From NCBI GenBank assembly GCA_045541305.1, contig JAZQIV010000016.1, positions 1 through 18,699 of the forward strand: a stretch of 18,699 nucleotides of DNA, in the 5' to 3' direction. The notes beneath the pieces were generated by a model. It was given only the letters and a program-made list of their open reading frames with translations. It searched no databases and was not told where the DNA came from. Within the stretch, counting starts at the first letter, position 1; the number at the start of each line of letters is the position of its first letter. The stretch is from RGIG3009 sp045541305. GTDB taxonomy: Bacteria > Bacillota > Clostridia > Oscillospirales > Acutalibacteraceae. Of the stretch, positions 6,482-14,058 are shown in pieces. The position numbers and the translations under genes are program-made.

Positions 6482-8863
6482 ATGTTATTCCGGATCGATG
6501 AGCGCGATACAAATGAGTGTCGCTATTTTTGCCACCACGAATTGGGTGCGGAGATTGATAACGACGGCGGTATATGCCAGCTGGATTGGATCGATTGCTA
6601 CACGTACAAGGGAATGGTGTTTCCCGATGAGATCAAGCTGCCCATTTTTTCACGGGAGTTTGCCACCAAAAGCGGTCATGCCACCTATGGCGCGGGTATC
6701 CAGCTATATACGCAAGAGAGCGATGGTAGGGTGCTGCTGCACCGTCCGACCACACAACAGTTTATGGCATCGTATTTGCAAGGCAGCGACGAGTTACAAT
6801 CGTATGCCGTTTTGCTGGACGAGAACCGCGTGTTGTGGGAGTGCACCTGCGCCAGTGAAAAACGGCAGGATTTGATTGTGTACCTGAATCGTACGCATTT
6901 GTTTTGCGATACCATGATGACACACAAGGACCATCACCGCGGCGAGGGCACCACACAAATCGGTGACCATTACAAGGAAGCCGGCGTGGAGCTGAATGTG
7001 GATTTGCCGGAACTGAACGGCGAAGCGAAGGTGACGTGGACCGAAGAGGGCTTCGATGCCGTAAATCAAGTGCTGCTGTACCGTGGTGTTATCGATTACC
7101 TTTACGGGCAGACGCAATACGTGGTCGCGGTTGGCGCAGATGCGCCGATTACGATCGATACAGCGCCCAACGTGACCTTGCTGCGTGTGGCATGGGAGGA
7201 GCGTGAGGCGATTCACGTTGGCTTGGCGATCGCGCAGGAAAAACAAGCGGCTATTGCCGCGCTGCGTGAGGGCTTGAGTGGGTATACCACGCTGCGCGAT
7301 GCACAGCTGCAGGCGAACGAAGCGGCGGCCCATGCTGCTTTGCGGGTGAAATGCGAAGCGTTACCGGCAGCGGAAACGTTTGGCAAAGCATCGGCCGCGT
7401 ATTTGGAGGCACTGCTGGTAGGCCCGACCGAAAACGGACGGATCGGCTTGCGCGCATCGGCCGGTAAATACGGATTTTTCTCGTTGTGGGATGCCATTTA
7501 TCCCGTTCGCGATTTGCTGTGGAACAGGCGGTATGCGGAGGCGGTGCGGGCCATGGAGTATTTGCTGCGGTTGCCCGCCATGGAAAACACGCCAATCGCT
7601 GCCATGCATGCCATCACACAATGGAACGAGCTGCAGGCGTTTGTACCGTCGGCTTGCACGGATGAGGTGTATGCGGTTCTGTGTAAGATCATTCGGTTTG
7701 GGTATCGGTTGACCGAGCCGCAGTATCGGTTGTTGCTGTGCAAAGGCAACACGGGTGTGGACCGCCCGCATCAAATGGGATTGTCGGGGATGTTTTTATC
7801 ACCGGATGTAAACGGCTTGTGGTATGCCGCGTGTCGCGTGGTACGCAACGAAGCATGCAAGCGCGGCGATGAAGAAATCGTGCAGTTGACCACCGAGGTG
7901 ATCGAAGGGGTTGAGCAGGGGTTCCGTCGTGTTTTTTTTGACGAAACAGTCGGTTACCTGCGTGCCGGTGCGGATCGGGACCTGCAGCCTGCGGCGGTGG
8001 ATGTGTTCCACAATTCGTTAACGCTTGGATACGATTATCCGTACGGTATGTATCTCATGCGGGATATGGTGAAGCGGTTGGCGCATTATCAGTCCCACGA
8101 GCTGTGGCATCCGCTGGGGCACCGCGCGGTGGCGTTCAACAGCGCCATGCCGGTGGAATGGTGGAAATTTGTGCACATGAATCAGCACAACGGCCACGAA
8201 ATGAAAGTACAACGCATGGCGGATAACATGGCGGAAGTATATCGCGTGATGGGGGAAACCATGAAGCGGTTTGACCGCTGGAAGGTGGCGGAGGAAACCA
8301 CCAATTTTTCCAAATACGCTATTGCGGCGGCACAGGTGTGCGATTGGCAGACCTTTGCGGCAACCGGCAACATGGAAGCGCTGCGTGCGGGTGTGGCAGG
8401 AATTTTGCGCCATCGCGGCGGCGTGTGTTATCTGCCTGCACAAGATGGCACCGACGTGACGGTGCACGGCGTGCCGATGGGTGACACTGCGGTTGATTTT
8501 TGTGTGACGGGCGAGGGTGCCTTGGCGATGCTTTCGGTGGACGGGCGTGTAATGGAAGGCACGTTGCAGCTGCCGATCGATGCGCCGATTGGGAATATCC
8601 GTGTGGAACGGACCGATCGGTTGCCAACTTATCCGGTGTTGTTATCCGCAATCGATTTGCCGATTGTCGACGTGACGGCATCGGAGCGACAAACCACCTG
8701 CGTTTGTGCCGATACGGCGTACACCCCGATGTTGTGGCGTGCGGCATCGCGCCCGAAAATTTCAGTGAACGGAGAAACCGTTGAGGGCAATTGGAACGGT
8801 GAAGTGCTGTGCGTGGATCGTTTATGGCGCAAGGGCGACCGTGTAACGGTAACCGTAGAATAA
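6482..8863 (+). CDS. Large cytoplasmic (alpha/alpha)6 glycosidase-like protein
   Basis: A 793-residue protein without signal peptide or membrane helices. Residues 1 to about 230 look beta-rich, like the N-terminal beta-sandwich of many glycosidases (DERDTNECRYF, YGAGIQLYTQE, ELNGEAKVTWTEEGF). From about 320 to 680 the pattern of paired helices suggests a six-hairpin toroid. It includes GKYGFFSLWDAIYPVRDLLW (W336-D337 and R343-D344), similar to the W..D segment opening the catalytic domain of GH15/GH63/GH78-type enzymes, and HNSLTLGYDYPYGMYL further on. The last 100 residues again look like a beta domain. A carbohydrate-active role is an inference; I cannot name the family, the catalytic acids or the substrate. 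Start ATG 6482 follows AAAAAGAGG; an in-frame GTG at 6470 overlaps that site. The gene lies 83 bases after the membrane protein and just before a terminator. Confidence 0.85.
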   Translation: MLFRIDERDTNECRYFCHHELGAEIDNDGGICQLDWIDCYTYKGMVFPDEIKLPIFSREFATKSGHATYGAGIQLYTQESDGRVLLHRPTTQQFMASYLQGSDELQSYAVLLDENRVLWECTCASEKRQDLIVYLNRTHLFCDTMMTHKDHHRGEGTTQIGDHYKEAGVELNVDLPELNGEAKVTWTEEGFDAVNQVLLYRGVIDYLYGQTQYVVAVGADAPITIDTAPNVTLLRVAWEEREAIHVGLAIAQEKQAAIAALREGLSGYTTLRDAQLQANEAAAHAALRVKCEALPAAETFGKASAAYLEALLVGPTENGRIGLRASAGKYGFFSLWDAIYPVRDLLWNRRYAEAVRAMEYLLRLPAMENTPIAAMHAITQWNELQAFVPSACTDEVYAVLCKIIRFGYRLTEPQYRLLLCKGNTGVDRPHQMGLSGMFLSPDVNGLWYAACRVVRNEACKRGDEEIVQLTTEVIEGVEQGFRRVFFDETVGYLRAGADRDLQPAAVDVFHNSLTLGYDYPYGMYLMRDMVKRLAHYQSHELWHPLGHRAVAFNSAMPVEWWKFVHMNQHNGHEMKVQRMADNMAEVYRVMGETMKRFDRWKVAEETTNFSKYAIAAAQVCDWQTFAATGNMEALRAGVAGILRHRGGVCYLPAQDGTDVTVHGVPMGDTAVDFCVTGEGALAMLSVDGRVMEGTLQLPIDAPIGNIRVERTDRLPTYPVLLSAIDLPIVDVTASERQTTCVCADTAYTPMLWRAASRPKISVNGETVEGNWNGEVLCVDRLWRKGDRVTVTVE

Positions 8864-8895
8864 AAAACGGGAGAGGCATTGCCTCTCCCGTTTTT
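8863..8895. terminator. Bidirectional intrinsic terminator between convergent genes
   Basis: A 15-bp perfect inverted repeat with arms at 8863-8877 and 8881-8895 and a three-base ATT loop. The outer five pairs are A-T and the inner ten form a strong GC-rich stem (CGGGAGAGGC). The A-tract on one side and T-tract on the other let it work on both strands. It begins at the stop codon of the glycosidase-like gene and ends five bases before the sufB stop on the opposite strand, so it closes both units. Confidence 0.95.
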
Positions 8896-8900
8896 GTTTC

Positions 8901-9818
8901 TTATTTTAAGAACCCGTTAACGATCTGTTCTTCGGCTTCCTGCTCGGTTAAGCCGAGCGTCATGAGCTTGGTGAGCTGTTCGCCCGCGATCTTGCCGATC
9001 GCGGCTTCGTGAATCAGGCTCGCTTCCAGGTGGTTGGCGGTGATTTCGGGGATCGCACACACGCTGGCATCGTCCATCAAAATGGCATCGCATTCGGTGT
9101 GGCCGGCACAACGGTTGTTGCCGTTAATGCGGGACAAGAAGCGTTGTTTGGAACGGTCCTTCGCCACCGAACGCGAGATAACGTTGGCCGAGCAATCCTC
9201 ACCATTCAAATCCACGGTGAAATCGGTTTCGGCAAATTGATCGCCGTGTGTCATCAATTTTTCACGAATCACCAGCAAAGCGCCGTCTGCCAGCGTGGCA
9301 TTGGTAACGCGACTGGTGGAATCCACGCCCTTGATTTGGGTGGTTTCCAATTCCATGGAAGCGCCTTCTTCCAGCACGATGACCGTGTGGGGATTCATGA
9401 CGCGTTTGCCGTTTCCGTCGCCGTCGCCGTAATGCTTTTCCACGTACCGTACGCGGGCGTTTTTACCCACAAAGAAGCTGTGTACGCCATCGTGGCGGGA
9501 TTCGTCATCGCCGCTGTTGTGAATACCGCAACCGGCCACAATAGTCACGTCGGCATCGTCGCCGATGAAGAAATCGTTGTACACCAATTCGGTAAGCCCG
9601 CTTTGGCTGATGATGACGGGAATGTGCACACTTTCGTTTTTGGTACCGGGCTTGATGCGAATATCAATACCCGCTTTATCGGCTTTGGTGATAATATCAA
9701 TGTTGGCGGTGGTGGCGCGGCCGGACAATTCGCCGTTGGCGCGAATGTTATAGGCACCTTCGGGAACGCTGTGCAGGTCGGCAACCGCTTCTAACAAGGT
9801 CTTTTCAATTGTTTCCAT
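8901..9818 (-). CDS. sufB: SufB/SufD-family Fe-S cluster scaffold (minimal SmsB-like form)
   Basis: A 305-residue SufBD-family protein, clearly shorter than the roughly 465-residue SufB of the full SUF operon. The beta-helix core is visible as repeated short strands from about residue 60 to 230, for example FIGDDADVTIVAGCGIHNSG and GASMELETTQIKGVDSTSRV. The conserved C-terminus is intact: AGHTECDAILMDDASVCAIPEI, then HLEASLIHEAAIGKIAGEQL and the closing EEQIVNGFL. These carry the Cys, Glu and His positions expected near the cluster site. SufB works with the SufC ATPase to build Fe-S clusters in the cytoplasm. Here only sufC and this one SufBD protein are present, matching the reduced SUF-like systems (SmsC-SmsB) known in archaea and Clostridia. 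The ribosome binding site AAGGAG overlaps the sufC stop, so translation is probably coupled. Confidence 0.93.
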   Translation of the reverse strand: METIEKTLLEAVADLHSVPEGAYNIRANGELSGRATTANIDIITKADKAGIDIRIKPGTKNESVHIPVIISQSGLTELVYNDFFIGDDADVTIVAGCGIHNSGDDESRHDGVHSFFVGKNARVRYVEKHYGDGDGNGKRVMNPHTVIVLEEGASMELETTQIKGVDSTSRVTNATLADGALLVIREKLMTHGDQFAETDFTVDLNGEDCSANVISRSVAKDRSKQRFLSRINGNNRCAGHTECDAILMDDASVCAIPEITANHLEASLIHEAAIGKIAGEQLTKLMTLGLTEQEAEEQIVNGFLK

Positions 9819-9829
9819 GGCGGTTCTCC

Positions 9830-10555
9830 TTATTTTAACTTATCGGTCAAGGCGCTGCATGGACCGCTTTGATTCAGCATTTTCGGCAGGATCACATCCG
9901 GCGTGCCGGTTTCGGTGACGGTGCCGTTTGCCACCACCACGATGGTGTCGGCAATTTTCAAGATCCGTTCCTGGTGCGAGATGATGAGAATGGAACCGCC
10001 GAGCTTTTTGTGCATGTTTTCAAACACCTGAATCAGGTTTTGGAAACTCCACAGGTCGATGCCGGCCTCCGGTTCATCAAAGATGGACAGCTTGGTGCCG
10101 CGGATCATCACGGTGGCGATCTCAATGCGCTTGAGTTCACCGCCCGACAAACTGGCGTTGACTTCACGGTTGATATAATCTTTTGCGCACAGTCCCACTT
10201 CCGAAAGATAGGAACACGCTTCGGAAACCGACATATTTTTACCGGCAGCCAAGGACAACAGATCGTGTACCGTGATTCCTTTGAACCGAACCGGTTGCTG
10301 GAATGCAAAGCTGATGCCTTTTTGGGCACGTTCAGTGATGGAAAGGTTGGTAATATCCTCGCCATCCAGCAAAATGGTGCCGGCGGTGGGGGTGAGAATA
10401 CCTGCGATGATTTTGGCCAGTGTGGATTTACCGCCGCCGTTGGGGCCGGTGATCGCCACAAAGCGTTCATCGATCGTCAGGTTGATATCATGTAAGATCT
10501 CGATGGCTTTTTCACCGTCGAAAACCGAATATCCAATGTGTTTCAGTTCGAGCAT
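9830..10555 (-). CDS. sufC: SufC-type ABC ATPase for Fe-S cluster assembly
   Basis: A 241-residue soluble ABC ATPase with all expected motifs: Walker A GPNGGGKST (37-45), a Q-loop in ISFAFQQPVRFKGI, the signature LSGGELKRIEIA, Walker B LSIFDEPEAGID and the H-loop ISHQ. The ELKRIEI variant of the signature and the EPEAGIDLW ending are typical of SufC rather than transport ATPases. No membrane partner is nearby. It powers conformational change of the SufB scaffold encoded just downstream (11-base gap). I start at ATG 10555, where a GGAGGT ribosome binding site lies five bases upstream. The longer in-frame extension to 10585 would precede this site and overlaps the promoter side. Confidence 0.95.
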   Translation of the reverse strand: MLELKHIGYSVFDGEKAIEILHDINLTIDERFVAITGPNGGGKSTLAKIIAGILTPTAGTILLDGEDITNLSITERAQKGISFAFQQPVRFKGITVHDLLSLAAGKNMSVSEACSYLSEVGLCAKDYINREVNASLSGGELKRIEIATVMIRGTKLSIFDEPEAGIDLWSFQNLIQVFENMHKKLGGSILIISHQERILKIADTIVVVANGTVTETGTPDVILPKMLNQSGPCSALTDKLK

Positions 10556-10588
10556 GACAGACCTCCTGCGTTTTGACATACACACCGT

Positions 10589-10615
10589 ATTTTAGCACGC
10601 TTTTATGGGAAATAA
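10589..10615 (-). promoter_or_regulatory. Candidate sigma-A promoter for sufC-sufB
   Basis: Read on the minus strand, TGC-TAAAAT forms an extended -10 box (TAAAAT at 10589-10594). The -35 at 17-base spacing is weak (TTTTAT). It would give a leader of about 25-30 bases before the sufC start, which is a normal distance. Confidence 0.5.
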
Positions 10616-10648
10616 AAGAGGAAAAGAGAATATTTTTGAAAAAACGGA

Positions 10649-10676
10649 AAAAAGCGCGTCACCAGACGCGCTTTTT
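10649..10676. terminator. Terminator-like hairpin between two divergent promoters
   Basis: A 12-bp perfect inverted repeat with arms at 10649-10660 and 10665-10676 and loop ACCA. The core GCGCGTC is flanked by A on the left and T on the right, so it has intrinsic-terminator form on both strands; more T-rich sequence follows on the minus strand. Its place is unusual because the genes on either side point away from it. It may insulate the two promoters, attenuate a longer sufC transcript or be left over from a lost gene. Confidence 0.8.
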
Positions 10677-10677
10677 C

Positions 10678-10706
10678 TTTACATAAAGCGATATTTGTGG
10701 TAAAAT
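10678..10706 (+). promoter_or_regulatory. Sigma-A promoter for the 10817-14058 gene block
   Basis: TTTACA (10678-10683), a 17-base spacer, then TAAAAT (10701-10706) preceded by a TG extension (TGG-TAAAAT). This is close to the TTGACA-17-TATAAT consensus. The -35 box overlaps the T-rich tail of the hairpin at 10649-10676. Transcription would start near 10713, leaving a leader of about 100 bases before the ATG at 10817. Confidence 0.7.
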
Positions 10707-10816
10707 ATACTGATATATTTTTGAGAGGAAAAGAATAGGCCTTGCCGGTTGTACCGGTTTGGGAAAGACTTAACTTTGTGCGCAATGCGGATGATATGCA
10801 AAAGGGAGTTGAGTTT

Positions 10817-11593
10817 ATGAAAGAGTACCGTTTGCTGTATCAAAAACGGGACGGCCTTAACCGTGACATTCACCCGAGTTGGTATGAAATTTGCGAAAAG
10901 CAAACCAAGGAAGCGGTTATCGATGCTTTGAAAAAGCATTTGTACGAGCCCGGCGAATACACATTGCATTTTTCTGCTTGTAAGGGTCCTATGCGTTGCC
11001 AAAGCGGTCAACAGTATTTCAGCGGTTGGCTGACTCGTAAGGATGAGACAATTGTGGGCGGCGCGGCACCGGTAGGACGGGTGTGCTTTGATTATTTTGA
11101 CGACACGTTTAAAACATGCGATTTTAAAACCGTATGGCCGGAACCGGATTGTGAAAAAGAACTGTTAAACGCGACTGCGCGGTTTGTTGTGGTGGGGGAG
11201 GATTTTATGCCGTCTCCCGAAGAATACGCGATTGTTTGCGAAAAATCCGCCGAGCGTTTTATGACAAGACTTTACCGATCGGTGGCTTTTCCTTTGGAGA
11301 TCGCGTGTGATTATCCCGATGTTATTTTTGAAATTTGCTATGAGTGTAAACCGGATGAAAGTCTGGTTGCAGACACCTTGAAAATTATTGAAGATTATGT
11401 TGTGAAATACAATAAACGACATGCCGACGGCATTCATTATGTTGCCGATGTCGCAGACATCGTAAAAAAGAAAAAACCAAACGCGGTTTACGTTCACGTG
11501 GATTTTGGCAACTGCAACGTGGAGGTGTTGGCGTTGGTTATACGAGCGATCGGGAAAAGCCATTTGCCGATTAAAGAAATGACACTGAAATAA
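10817..11593 (+). CDS. Orphan cysteine-rich protein of unknown function
   Basis: A 258-residue soluble protein that I do not recognise. It has no signal peptide and no membrane helix. It is rich in aromatic residues and holds 11 cysteines, among them FSACKGPMRC near residue 60 and FEICYEC near residue 175, but no clean zinc-finger spacing. The final third (DYVVKYNKRHADGIHYVADV and AVYVHVDFGNCNVEVLALVIRAI) looks like an alpha/beta unit. I chose ATG 10817 because AAAGGGAG lies eight bases upstream. The same frame is open back to TTG 10742, but that start lacks good spacing. It is the first gene of the AT-richer block and is preceded by its own promoter, so it is probably expressed. Confidence 0.8.
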   Translation: MKEYRLLYQKRDGLNRDIHPSWYEICEKQTKEAVIDALKKHLYEPGEYTLHFSACKGPMRCQSGQQYFSGWLTRKDETIVGGAAPVGRVCFDYFDDTFKTCDFKTVWPEPDCEKELLNATARFVVVGEDFMPSPEEYAIVCEKSAERFMTRLYRSVAFPLEIACDYPDVIFEICYECKPDESLVADTLKIIEDYVVKYNKRHADGIHYVADVADIVKKKKPNAVYVHVDFGNCNVEVLALVIRAIGKSHLPIKEMTLK

Positions 11594-11610
11594 AAAACGC
11601 GAAGAATGAT

Positions 11611-11638
11611 TTGTATAACTATTTATTGGGTGTATTGT
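11611..11638 (+). promoter_or_regulatory. Weak candidate promoter before the Sm-like gene
   Basis: TTGTAT (11611-11616), a 16-base spacer and TATTGT (11633-11638) lie in the 73-base gap between the orphan gene and the next start. The match is only moderate. The gap has no terminator, so read-through from the upstream promoter is also possible. Confidence 0.3.
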
Positions 11639-11666
11639 AAATGGAGTGACATAGGAGTTTTTCAAA

Positions 11667-12011
11667 ATGGGAGTGTCAACGTATATACCGATAATTTTAC
11701 TATGGATTATCCTATGGATTATGTTCCGCAACCGCAAGACGGTAATTGCTAAGAAAATACTTAAAAAGAGAAAGACGGAGGGTAATACCGAAATGAAAGA
11801 GCTTGCAAAAAAATTTGTTGATAAAGAATGTTTGATTTACGCATTTGACAGCAGCCATCAATTTGAGGGTGTTATCAAGGAAGTAACCGATGGTGCGATC
11901 TTAGTTGAAAAGGCCGGTACAACTGAAGCTATCAACCTTGACTTTGTAATCCGTATCAGAGAATATCCGAAGAATAAGAACGGTAAGAAAAAATCTGTTG
12001 TTTTGGACTGA
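11667..12011 (+). CDS. Small Sm-like protein with optional N-terminal membrane anchor
   Basis: The full frame encodes 114 residues. Residues 6-20 (YIPIILLWIILWIMF) form a short hydrophobic helix followed by a very basic stretch, the usual positive-inside anchor. From residue 43 onward comes a 72-residue beta-rich domain: KECLIYAFDSSHQFEGVIKE, DGAILVEKAG, TEAINLDFVIRIREYP, and a basic tail KNKNGKKKSVVLD. The pattern resembles an Sm/LSm-type small barrel, and I believe similar short proteins (possibly DUF6897) occur in many Clostridia; I could not check this. Two starts look usable. ATG 11667 has AGGAG nine bases upstream, and ATG 11793 has GGAGGG ten bases upstream. The second gives the soluble domain alone. 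The gene lies 36 bases before ydbS. Confidence 0.8.
   Translation: MGVSTYIPIILLWIILWIMFRNRKTVIAKKILKKRKTEGNTEMKELAKKFVDKECLIYAFDSSHQFEGVIKEVTDGAILVEKAGTTEAINLDFVIRIREYPKNKNGKKKSVVLD
11777..11782 (+). promoter_or_regulatory. Internal ribosome binding site for a second, soluble start
   Basis: GGAGGG lies inside the reading frame of the small Sm-like protein, ten bases before the in-frame ATG at 11793. Together with AGGAG before ATG 11667 it suggests two products, one membrane-anchored and one soluble, or that only the shorter one is real. Confidence 0.55.
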
Positions 12012-12047
12012 TACATAGTCCGTATAAGATCTTTTGGAGGAATACAT

Positions 12048-12542
12048 ATGGAACTGAGAAAGTTAGAGAAAAGTGTACTTAAATTGTGGTACATTCGTGC
12101 GGCCATGGCATCGTTGGTACTGGTAGGTGTTTTTACAAGTGCGGCTGTCATTCTGAATGCAGCGGGTGCATCGAGCGATGTAACACTTGCCGTTTTATGG
12201 GGAGTCGGAATACCTGTCGTTTTACTCCTTGCCATCACGTTGGTTATGCCGGCCCTGCGCTATCAAATGTATGCTTGGGGGTATGACGATAAAAGGATCG
12301 TTGTAAAGCAAGGCGTGATTTTTAAGAGAAGAGTCGTGATCCCTGTGTGCCAGATTCAGGATCTTCATCGAACCCAGGGGCCGCTTATGATGATGCTGAA
12401 GCTGAGTGGAGTAACCATCTCAACTGCGGGATCGAATTTTGATATTTCTACGCTCACGACCGAAGAGGCCGACCGCATGATCGATGAGCTGGAGCGCAAT
12501 CTTGAAGCAAGAATCGAGGAACTAAACGATGAAGAAATTTGA
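12048..12542 (+). CDS. ydbS: YdbS-like membrane protein with bacterial PH domain
   Basis: A 164-residue protein with two membrane helices (about 13-36 and 45-70) followed by one bPH2 (DUF304) domain. The domain opens with WGYDDKRIVVKQGVIFKRRVVIPVCQIQDL, the family signature of a basic strand-turn and an I-P-x-x-x-I-Q motif, and ends in an acidic helix. The start ATG 12048 follows TTTTGGAGG. The pair ydbS-ydbT is conserved in Firmicutes. In Bacillus subtilis it has been linked to resistance against the circular bacteriocin amylocyclicin; whether that holds here is unknown. The last 14 bases overlap ydbT, as expected for co-translated partners. Confidence 0.88.
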   Translation: MELRKLEKSVLKLWYIRAAMASLVLVGVFTSAAVILNAAGASSDVTLAVLWGVGIPVVLLLAITLVMPALRYQMYAWGYDDKRIVVKQGVIFKRRVVIPVCQIQDLHRTQGPLMMMLKLSGVTISTAGSNFDISTLTTEEADRMIDELERNLEARIEELNDEEI

Positions 12543-14058
12543 CAAAGGATATATTTATTCCAGTTTGTTGTCGGATTTGTTCAGTAGTTTTGTGGTAGTA
12601 TTTATCTTTTTGAAGGATTTCTTCCTTAACGATGAATCGAACCCCGAAGATATTCTTGCGGCAACGCCAATTTTTGTGATTGCGTTTGTTGTAATTTATC
12701 TCTGTTTTATTGCTTACAGAATTTTGTATTACAAGACTTCCGGATACGAACTGACAGAACAGGAAATCAAATGCAATCGAGGTGTTCTGTTCCGAAAACG
12801 CTCTGTTTTGGATTACAAGAAGGTACACGCTATCAATAAAAAGCAGAACATTTTTCATAGAATTTTCGGTGTTGCCGTTCTGACGGTTGACAGCGGTTCA
12901 ACAAACACCTCCCATCAGGCCGAGATTACGATTGTTGAAAAAGATAAAATGGTTGACGCCCTGCTGAACGAACTGAATGTACTGAAAGAGGGCGGCACAC
13001 GAAGCGCGGAGAGCACACAGCCGAAGGATGAACTGCTTCTTTCGGATGAGGATAGTCTTTACCGCTTTACTTCCGGCAAGAAAATGCTGTACACGCTTAT
13101 CAATATTGCTTCTACCGCATTTTTTACGGCATTGTTCGCCGCGCTTGCCATTATTGTTCTTGGTATTTGCAAACTGATGGTCCAGCAAAATTTCCTCGGT
13201 ACTTGGGGGCAGTATTTCTTGTACGCCTTTTTGATTACCGTAGGTGCTATGCTGCTGTTTTCAATGTTTTCCCTTATCGGATGCTTGATCCATTCTTTTG
13301 TGGGATACTATAAGTTCAAAATCACCAAGCGTGAAAAGGACATCCAGATTTCCTACGGATTGTTGGAAAAGCATACCAACACCTTCAGCTACGACAGAAT
13401 CAAGGCCGTTAAGATTACCCAAGACCTTGTACAAAGGATGCTTGGCTTTGCGTCCATTCGGCTTGAGGTGATTGGTTATACTGTCAATAGCGGTGACGAT
13501 GATAAGAATGCCGGGCTGGGTGTGCTCGTACCGTTTTGCAAGTATGATGAGATTGGGGAGATATTGGGTAAAGTATTGCCGGATTATGTTCCGGACAAAA
13601 AGCAGACAAAGTCTGTTTCCTATTTTTCGTTTATATCCTGGTTTGCGTTCATTCTTGGCATCGTAACAGGTGTGGTGTTGTTACAAGCAACCATACCTAT
13701 GCTGATATTCCATGTTTCTCCTTCGGTGATGATCGCTGTAGCTTTTGCCGTTGTAGGCGCGGGAGCAATCATACTTGCCGTAAAAGCATTGAGTGCTGCT
13801 CTCAGTTACCAAAACAATGGCGTTGCCATCAACAACGGTAAAATAACCGCCTACTACGGTGGGTTTACTAAAAATATTACGGTGTTTATGGCTCGGAATC
13901 TTATTGCGGCAGAAAACGTAACCACACCGCTCCGCCAAAAAGCCGGTATTACAAGTCTTGTTATGCACCTTAAAACGAATGCGTTATCCAACGAAGTAAA
14001 GGTCCATATTCAAAAAGATACTCTTTCGGAGGATTTGGAAAAACTATTGATACTTTAA
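12529..14058 (+). CDS. ydbT: YdbT-like membrane protein with three bacterial PH domains
   Basis: A 509-residue protein built from three repeats of a helix pair followed by a bPH2 domain. Helices lie near 13-33 and 47-66, then 187-213 and 229-258, then 364-386 and about 390-420. The PH modules begin around YELTEQEIKCNRGVLFRKRSV, then YKFKITKREKDIQISYGLLEK (near 261), then NNGVAINNGKITAYYGGFTKN (near 427). This is the usual YdbT architecture. It pairs with ydbS, starting inside that gene at ATG 12529 with CGAGGA upstream. The role in the envelope is not known in detail. No terminator is visible after the TAA stop. Confidence 0.88.
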   Translation: MKKFDKGYIYSSLLSDLFSSFVVVFIFLKDFFLNDESNPEDILAATPIFVIAFVVIYLCFIAYRILYYKTSGYELTEQEIKCNRGVLFRKRSVLDYKKVHAINKKQNIFHRIFGVAVLTVDSGSTNTSHQAEITIVEKDKMVDALLNELNVLKEGGTRSAESTQPKDELLLSDEDSLYRFTSGKKMLYTLINIASTAFFTALFAALAIIVLGICKLMVQQNFLGTWGQYFLYAFLITVGAMLLFSMFSLIGCLIHSFVGYYKFKITKREKDIQISYGLLEKHTNTFSYDRIKAVKITQDLVQRMLGFASIRLEVIGYTVNSGDDDKNAGLGVLVPFCKYDEIGEILGKVLPDYVPDKKQTKSVSYFSFISWFAFILGIVTGVVLLQATIPMLIFHVSPSVMIAVAFAVVGAGAIILAVKALSAALSYQNNGVAINNGKITAYYGGFTKNITVFMARNLIAAENVTTPLRQKAGITSLVMHLKTNALSNEVKVHIQKDTLSEDLEKLLIL

